From the NCBI GenBank assembly GCA_029266935.1, contig JAQSVY010000080.1, forward strand, positions 1 to 8,613: DNA of 8,613 bases. Reading direction: 5' to 3'. Under the pieces are notes generated by a model. It ran no database searches, was not told where the DNA came from, and saw only the letters and a program-made list of their open reading frames with translations. A program made the position numbers and the translations under genes. Shown one piece after another: positions 1-4,569 of the stretch. Numbering within the stretch: position 1 is the first letter of the stretch; each line of letters begins with the position of its first letter. Source of the DNA: Burkholderiales bacterium (GTDB taxonomy: Bacteria > Pseudomonadota > Gammaproteobacteria > Burkholderiales > SG8-39).

Positions 1-1
1 G

Positions 2-556
2 TTCTGGGGCCTCGCGCAGATCTTCTTCTGCACGGCCGCCGGGATGTTCTGCATCGTGGTGCAGCTGGTCGCCTTCCTCATCGATGCGGGCTACTCGCCC
101 CTCGTGGCGGCCACCTCGTTCGGCGCGATCGGCATGCTTTCAGCGGCCAGCATCATGGGCAGCGGCTTTCTTTCCGACCGCTTCGGCTACCGGCAGACGG
201 CGACCGCGAGCTTTCTCGGCACCGCCACCGGCATGGCGATCCTTCTCGTCATCGCCACCGCGCCTTCGCTCCTGCTTCTCGCCCTGTTCGTACCGGTCTT
301 CGGGCTGTGCATGGGCGTGCGCGGGCCCATTGTCTCCTCGATCGGCGCCCGCTACTTCGCCGGCCCCAATGTCGCCACCATCTACGGTGTCATCTATGCG
401 ACTAACGCGCTTGGTGCGGCAACCGGGTCGTGGGTGGGCGGACTGCTGCACGACCTCTCCGGCGGCTACCGGCCGGCGCTATTCGTGGCACTCGTGTTTA
501 TCGCCTTCGCTGCAGCGCCCTTCTGGACAGTCCCGGCCCTGAGGAACTTCAAGTAG
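2..556 (+). CDS. MFS transporter, C-terminal half (5' end outside window)
   Basis: The frame is open from base 2 to a TAG at 554-556, giving the last 184 residues of a major facilitator superfamily permease. Several hydrophobic segments are visible. Between the first two full helices lies GFLSDRFGYRQT, matching the MFS loop signature G-x-L-x-D-R-x-G-R/Y. A later GVRGPIVSS segment and a GGLLHDLSGGYRPA loop before the last helix resemble monocarboxylate/oxalate-type MFS carriers. About six helices remain, so the N-terminal half lies left of the window. An organic-acid substrate is only suggested by this resemblance and by the neighbouring CoA-transferase. The gene converges on that CoA-transferase, and the two 3' ends overlap by 8 bp with no visible terminator between them. 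Confidence 0.88.
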   Translation, partial: FWGLAQIFFCTAAGMFCIVVQLVAFLIDAGYSPLVAATSFGAIGMLSAASIMGSGFLSDRFGYRQTATASFLGTATGMAILLVIATAPSLLLLALFVPVFGLCMGVRGPIVSSIGARYFAGPNVATIYGVIYATNALGAATGSWVGGLLHDLSGGYRPALFVALVFIAFAAAPFWTVPALRNFK

Positions 557-1682
557 CGATTTTTTGCAGGCGGATCTGGCGCTCGCGCAGGCTACAGCCG
601 CGCAGGTCGGCGGCACCCTTCTCGGTGACGATGATTCCCGCGTCGCTGCGGCCCACGGTCACCGGACCGCTCAGCCGTTCGACGATCCTCGAGCTCGGAA
701 TCATGATGATGGAGACGCCGCCTGGAGACTGGCTCGCCGCACGTGCGAAGTCGGGCGCTCCACCCACGGCGCCCACGTAATTGCCGTGTGCAACTTCGCT
801 GTTGACCTGGCCGCCGAGATCGACTTCCACCGCCGAGTTGATGGCGGCGAAGCGTTCGATCCCGGACAGGACTTTCGCGTTGTGGGTGTATTCCGACGAG
901 CGCAGCCGTAGCGCCGCGTTCTCTCGCGCGAAGTCGAAGAGGCGCCGGCTGCCAATCAGCATCGCGCACTCGATCCTTTCCACGCCGAGGTTCACGACGC
1001 CGTCGCCGACGGTTCCCGAGTGGACCGCCAGCCTGCGGTGATCCTTGAGGAACGCGCACACTGCGTCGGGCAGGGCGCCGATGCCGAACTCGAGCGTAGC
1101 GCCCTCCGGGACCCAGGCGGCGGCGTGCGTGCCGATCGCCTCTTCCCGGCCGGTGCGCTTGGGCGCAGGCAGGGTTGCCGGTGGCCGGGAGCTCTGAACC
1201 ATCAGCGAGAAGTCTTCTTTTCTGAGAACACGCTCGCCGTGCGTCCACGGCACCTGGTCATTGACCTCTGCAGCCACGACGCGGGCGGTGTCGATGGCGG
1301 GGAGCAGGTAGTCGGCTGCAAGGCCCATGCTGTACTCGCCGCGGGAGTTGGGTGGACTTACCTGCAGCATGACCACGTCGCAACCGATCTTCCCGCTGCG
1401 GATGAGCCCGCCCAGTTGCGAGTAAGGTACAGGCAGGATCTCGAGCACCCCTGCCTGGGCGAGGACGCGCACCTGGCCGATGGCGCCGTAGGAGCAAAGG
1501 CGCAGATGGTCGGCGTGCTCGGGCTTGATGATGCCGGAGTAGCTCGCGCCGAGGAAGAGGCGAGCGCCGGCGAGCCTGGCGCGCTGCGCGACCAGGGCCT
1601 CGAGCAGTGTCTGCGGCTCCGCGCAGGCCTGCCCGCAGATGATTCCGTCGCCGGGACGAACGACACTAGCCAGGTCCACCAC
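549..1682 (-). CDS. Acetyl-CoA hydrolase/CoA-transferase family protein, altered catalytic motif
   Basis: The 377-aa product (GTG start at 1682) belongs to the acetyl-CoA hydrolase / 4-hydroxybutyrate CoA-transferase family, cytoplasmic enzymes that move CoA between carboxylic acids or hydrolyse acyl-CoA. Family landmarks appear in order: VRPGDGIICGQACAEP near the N-terminus, PYSQL, VSPPNSRGEYSMG, EFGIGALPDAV (about 198-208), a CoA-loop region VGAVGGAPDFARAA (about 303-316), and VTEKGAADLRGCSLRER near the end. Where relatives usually read HTE or HSE (the catalytic Glu), this protein has HSG at 221-223. The stretch after it is shorter than usual, and the tail stops at LQKIAT without the usual IAHPDFR-like ending. 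The frame continues upstream to a GTG at 1802, but only about half of those third positions are G/C, so I prefer 1682. It is the last gene of the minus-strand cluster and may not be catalytically classical. Confidence 0.85.
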   Translation of the reverse strand: MVDLASVVRPGDGIICGQACAEPQTLLEALVAQRARLAGARLFLGASYSGIIKPEHADHLRLCSYGAIGQVRVLAQAGVLEILPVPYSQLGGLIRSGKIGCDVVMLQVSPPNSRGEYSMGLAADYLLPAIDTARVVAAEVNDQVPWTHGERVLRKEDFSLMVQSSRPPATLPAPKRTGREEAIGTHAAAWVPEGATLEFGIGALPDAVCAFLKDHRRLAVHSGTVGDGVVNLGVERIECAMLIGSRRLFDFARENAALRLRSSEYTHNAKVLSGIERFAAINSAVEVDLGGQVNSEVAHGNYVGAVGGAPDFARAASQSPGGVSIIMIPSSRIVERLSGPVTVGRSDAGIIVTEKGAADLRGCSLRERQIRLQKIAT

Positions 1683-1811
1683 GCCGCCGATTATGACCGA
1701 CGACCAGAGGTTCCCTAATGGATGAAAAAAACCATAGTGACGATCCTGACGTCGCGCTATCGCATCTAGGGCTACATCAACCTCGTCATCCTCCCGGGGC
1801 ACTGATGCAGT
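1683..1811. other. Probable intergenic spacer between CDF gene and CoA-transferase
   Basis: This spacer contrasts with the overlapping gene boundaries upstream. It has lower GC, a run of seven T on the minus strand near 1727-1733, and weak coding character in the frame that leads into the CoA-transferase. A GTG at 1802 in that frame would leave only 9 nt after the CDF stop, so an extended CoA-transferase N-terminus cannot be excluded. Apart from the CATAAT box at 1690-1695 I see no clear element. Confidence 0.5.
1690..1718 (-). promoter_or_regulatory. Possible promoter for the CoA-transferase, implying a leaderless transcript
   Basis: On the minus strand, CATAAT (1695-1690) matches a sigma70 -10 box at 5 of 6 positions. 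The preferred GTG start (1682) begins only 7 nt downstream, about where transcription would start, and no Shine-Dalgarno sequence precedes that GTG. The hexamer 17 bp upstream (TTAGGG) is a poor -35. The segment is AT-richer than its surroundings. This is a weak call based on spacing and base composition. Confidence 0.25.
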
Positions 1812-2711
1812 TCAACGATCGAGATGCTGGTCGTCGTACGAGGCAGGATCGGAGATCGGCTCGATGTGGGTGAGGAGCGAGGCATTCGGCACGAGGGAGC
1901 GGATTCGCGACTCGATCTCCTCCGAGAGCCGGTGCGCCTGCGCCACGGTCCATTCGTCGGGCACCAGCAGGTGGAACGAAATGAAGCGTCGCGCCCCCGC
2001 TTGCCGCGTGCGCACGGCATGGAACGACACGCCGTAGCGGCGTGAATATTCGGCAAAGAGCCGGTTGATCTCCCCCTGCTCGCCACGGGCGATGGCGGGA
2101 TCGAGAAGTCCCGAGAGGGAGCGGCGCACGAGCCCGAAGCCGACCCAGAGGATGTGGGCGGCGACGAGGATCGCGACCAGGGGGTCGAGCTGCAGCCAGC
2201 CGGTGTAGGCGACGAGCGCCACGCCGGCAATCACGCCGAGCGAGGTCCAGACGTCGGTGAGCAGGTGGCGGCCATCGGCCTCCAGCGTGATGCTGTGGTG
2301 CCTGTGCCCGGCGCGCAGCAGCGCCATTCCGACGCCCAGGTTGATGGCCGTGGCGACCCCGGTCAGGGCGATGCCCACGAAGGGCATGGCGAGCGGCCGG
2401 GGATCGAAAAGCCGCGGTAGCGCGGCCCAGACGATGCCGGCCGCGGCAAGGACGATCAGGGCGCCTTCGATGCCGGCGGCGAAATACTCGGCCTTCGAGC
2501 GCCCGTGCGGATATTGCTTGTCGGCAGGCCTGGCGGCGAGACGCAGCATCGAGAGCGCGAGCAGGGCCGCGGCGAGGTTGACGAGCGACTCCATTGCGTC
2601 CGAGAGCAGCCCGAGCGAGCCGGTGAGCCACCAGGCGAGCGTCTTGAGCGCGATGGTGGCGAGCGCCGCGGCGACCGACAGCCATGCGTAGCGCTCAAGG
2701 GGCGTAGGCAC
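1812..2711 (-). CDS. CDF-family divalent cation efflux transporter
   Basis: The 299-aa length is typical of cation diffusion facilitators, which export Zn2+, Fe2+, Mn2+ or similar ions from the cytoplasm in exchange for protons. Hydrophobic segments run from about residue 10 to 195, followed by a cytoplasmic ferredoxin-like domain (205-299). TM5 keeps the HxxxD metal motif (H149, D153 in ADGRHLLTD). At the TM2 site, where E. coli YiiP has two Asp, this protein has E41 and N45 (SDAMESLVN). The loop RPADKQYPHGRSKAEYF (61-77) is typical of the family. H231, H260, H282 and E284 fall where the C-terminal metal site of YiiP lies. The GTG start at 2711 overlaps the upstream EthD-like gene by 17 nt; no good ATG lies in frame nearby. 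The substrate metal is not predictable, and the link to an ABC importer operon is unexplained. Confidence 0.88.
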   Translation of the reverse strand: MPTPLERYAWLSVAAALATIALKTLAWWLTGSLGLLSDAMESLVNLAAALLALSMLRLAARPADKQYPHGRSKAEYFAAGIEGALIVLAAAGIVWAALPRLFDPRPLAMPFVGIALTGVATAINLGVGMALLRAGHRHHSITLEADGRHLLTDVWTSLGVIAGVALVAYTGWLQLDPLVAILVAAHILWVGFGLVRRSLSGLLDPAIARGEQGEINRLFAEYSRRYGVSFHAVRTRQAGARRFISFHLLVPDEWTVAQAHRLSEEIESRIRSLVPNASLLTHIEPISDPASYDDQHLDR

Positions 2712-3195
2712 GATAGACGAGGACGCCGGTAGGCCAAGCAGCGCGCCAGGCCCCCAACTCTTGCAGCACGATCGTTTCGCCGGAGGTTGCGGCGAAGCGC
2801 CGCTGCCGTAGCGTGTCAGGGATCGGCGCGTCAACCGTGCCGAAGGCAATGGCACGAGCGCCGGGATGCGCGTCGGCCTCGCCCGGGTCGACCTGCTCGC
2901 AGGCCCAGCGGCGGAAGACCACGGCTTTGCCGAGGCAGCGGCGGGACCAAGGCGACTGGTTCTCAAAACGGGAAAGGTATTCCCGTGAAGAAAGAACCGA
3001 CAGCGAATCGAGCTCGTAGGTGGCCAGGTACTTTCCCTGGCCCGGCGGACAGTCCATCACCCAGCGCCGCGCCGAGCGGAAGCCGGGAATCGCCAGACGC
3101 TCCGCCAGGTGCTCGGTGTCGTACCAGGCATTGAATTCCTCCTCCATGGTGGCAGGGGGCTCGGTGATGGTGAGAAGCAGGCCGCGGCGCGTCAT
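2695..3195 (-). CDS. EthD-like (dimeric alpha-beta barrel) small protein
   Basis: The 166-aa product has two halves that look like ferredoxin-like alpha-beta repeats. The first has a strand (GLLLTIT, 5-11), then a helix containing FNAWYDTEHLAERLAIPGFR (21-40) and SARRWV (41-46). The W-Y-D-x-E-H-L pattern recalls EthD-like and related dimeric alpha-beta barrel proteins. A second, more diverged half starts near ARAIAFGTVDAP (113-124) and ends in LVYRAYAP. No catalytic assignment is possible; relatives are often found in degradation clusters for aromatic or other organic compounds, sometimes with unknown roles. The ATG at 3195 overlaps the livF stop as ATGA, which fixes the start and suggests translational coupling. 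The stop lies inside the start region of the CDF gene. Confidence 0.75.
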   Translation of the reverse strand: MTRRGLLLTITEPPATMEEEFNAWYDTEHLAERLAIPGFRSARRWVMDCPPGQGKYLATYELDSLSVLSSREYLSRFENQSPWSRRCLGKAVVFRRWACEQVDPGEADAHPGARAIAFGTVDAPIPDTLRQRRFAATSGETIVLQELGAWRAAWPTGVLVYRAYAP

Positions 3196-3836
3196 CCGGG
3201 AAGTATCCGGCCTTTCTCGATGCGATAGACGCGGTCGGCTACGTCCCCCGCGAAGCGCGGGTTTTGCTCGCAGAGGAGCACGCTCAGGCCGGCGCCCTTC
3301 AGGCTGCGCACCGCTTCGGCCATCTGCCGAACGATGACCGGGGCCAGGCCTTCGGAGGGCTCGTCGAGGAGGATCGCGGCGGGATTGCCCATCAGCGTGC
3401 GGGCGATGGCGAGCATCTTCTGCTCGCCGCCGGACATGCGGGAGCCGGGACGAGCGCGCATGCCGGCGAGGTTGGGGAAAAGGGCGAACATGCGCTCCAT
3501 TGTCCACGGCGGCAGGCCCGGACGCGACGGCCGACGCCCGACCTCCAGGTTTTCGGCGACTGTGAGGTCGGTGAAGATGCGCCGGTCCTCGGGCACATAG
3601 CCCAGGCCGAGGCGCGCGACCTCGAAGGGCTGGAGGCTGTCGATGCGCCGGCCCTGGAAAATCACTTCACCGGAGCTCGCTGTGACCAGCCCCATGATCG
3701 TCTTGAGCGTGGTTGACTTGCCGCCGCCGTTGCGGCCGGCGAGGACTGCCACCTCGCCGGCGCGCAGCTCAAGCTCGAGGTCGAACAGCACTTGCGCCCG
3801 GCCGTAGCCGGCGTTGAGGCGCCTGAGCTCAAGCAT
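3192..3836 (-). CDS. livF: LivF-type ABC transporter ATP-binding protein
   Basis: This is one of two cytoplasmic ATPases that power the HAAT-family (branched-chain amino acid type) importer encoded upstream. The 214-aa product has Walker A GRNGGGKS (34-41), the signature MSGGEQKMLAIAR (134-146), Walker B AAILLDEP (153-160, D158/E159), and EQN at 190-192, where LivF proteins commonly carry Gln in place of the switch His. The ATG at 3836 gives the usual MLELRRLNAGYG start and overlaps the livG stop by 8 nt; an upstream in-frame extension to 3881 runs inside livG and is unlikely. The protein ends at EKGRILPG, roughly 20 residues earlier than most LivF, exactly where the EthD-like gene begins (ATGA overlap). 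The ATPase core is complete. Confidence 0.92.
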   Translation of the reverse strand: MLELRRLNAGYGRAQVLFDLELELRAGEVAVLAGRNGGGKSTTLKTIMGLVTASSGEVIFQGRRIDSLQPFEVARLGLGYVPEDRRIFTDLTVAENLEVGRRPSRPGLPPWTMERMFALFPNLAGMRARPGSRMSGGEQKMLAIARTLMGNPAAILLDEPSEGLAPVIVRQMAEAVRSLKGAGLSVLLCEQNPRFAGDVADRVYRIEKGRILPG

Positions 3837-4569
3837 CGCCAAGATAGACCTCCCGGACGCGCGCATCGGTGCGGACCGCATCGGGCGAGCCGGCGGCGAT
3901 CAGCTCCCCCGAGTGCAGCACGAGCACGCGGCTCGCGTAGCCGAAGACCACGTCCACATCGTGCTCTGTAAAAAGGATCGCCACTCGCTCGCTGCACGCC
4001 AGCCCGGCAGCAAGCTCCATCAGCGCGCCACGCTCCGACTGCGCCATCCCGGCAGTGGGCTCGTCCATGAGAAGCAGCCGCGGCCGGTTGGCGAGCGCGA
4101 CTGCGAGCTCGACGCGCTTGAGATCGCCGTAGGCGAGCACAGCGCAGGCGCGTCCGGCCTGCTCCAGCATTCCGACGCGCTCGAGCAGCTTTTCGGCCTC
4201 CTGCAAGAAAAGAGTTGATGCGGAGGAGAACAACGACCCGATCTTGCGGTGATGCGAGAGAAGCGCGACCTGTACGTTTTCCCGCACGGTCATCGAGCCG
4301 AAGGTCTGGGTGACCTGGAAAGTGCGGCCGACGCCCAGCCGCCAGATCTGGCGCGGCGCGAGGCCGCCGAGCGGGCGCCCGTCGAGCGCGATCTCCCCCG
4401 CGTCAGGCGCGAGCTGCCCGTTGAGCAGGTTGAAGCAGGTCGTCTTGCCGGCGCCGTTGGGCCCGATCATCGCAACCAGCTCGCCTTCGGCAACGCTGAA
4501 CGACACGCCGTCGAGCGCGCGCACGCCGCCGTAGGATTTCGACAGACCCTTTACCGAGAGAACGGCCAT
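3829..4569 (-). CDS. livG: LivG-type ABC transporter ATP-binding protein
   Basis: This 246-aa ATPase is the partner of LivF in the same importer. Visible motifs are Walker A GPNGAGKT (36-43), a Q-loop region GRTFQVTQTF (81-90), the degenerate signature LAYGDLKRVELA (145-156), Walker B LLLMDEPTAGM (165-175, D169/E170) and the switch His H203 in FTEHD. The YGD signature in place of LSGGQ is normal for LivG. The C-terminus has the LivG-like ending GSPDAVRTDARVREVYLG. The ATG at 4569 lies 19 nt inside the 3' end of the upstream permease gene. A longer open frame upstream, overlying the permease genes, is a shadow rich in Arg and Ala. Confidence 0.94.
   Translation of the reverse strand: MAVLSVKGLSKSYGGVRALDGVSFSVAEGELVAMIGPNGAGKTTCFNLLNGQLAPDAGEIALDGRPLGGLAPRQIWRLGVGRTFQVTQTFGSMTVRENVQVALLSHHRKIGSLFSSASTLFLQEAEKLLERVGMLEQAGRACAVLAYGDLKRVELAVALANRPRLLLMDEPTAGMAQSERGALMELAAGLACSERVAILFTEHDVDVVFGYASRVLVLHSGELIAAGSPDAVRTDARVREVYLGDA

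Noticed and set aside
1020..1718. A 232-codon + strand open frame opposite the CoA-transferase
   Set aside because: It is antisense to a recognised enzyme family and has no domain signal.
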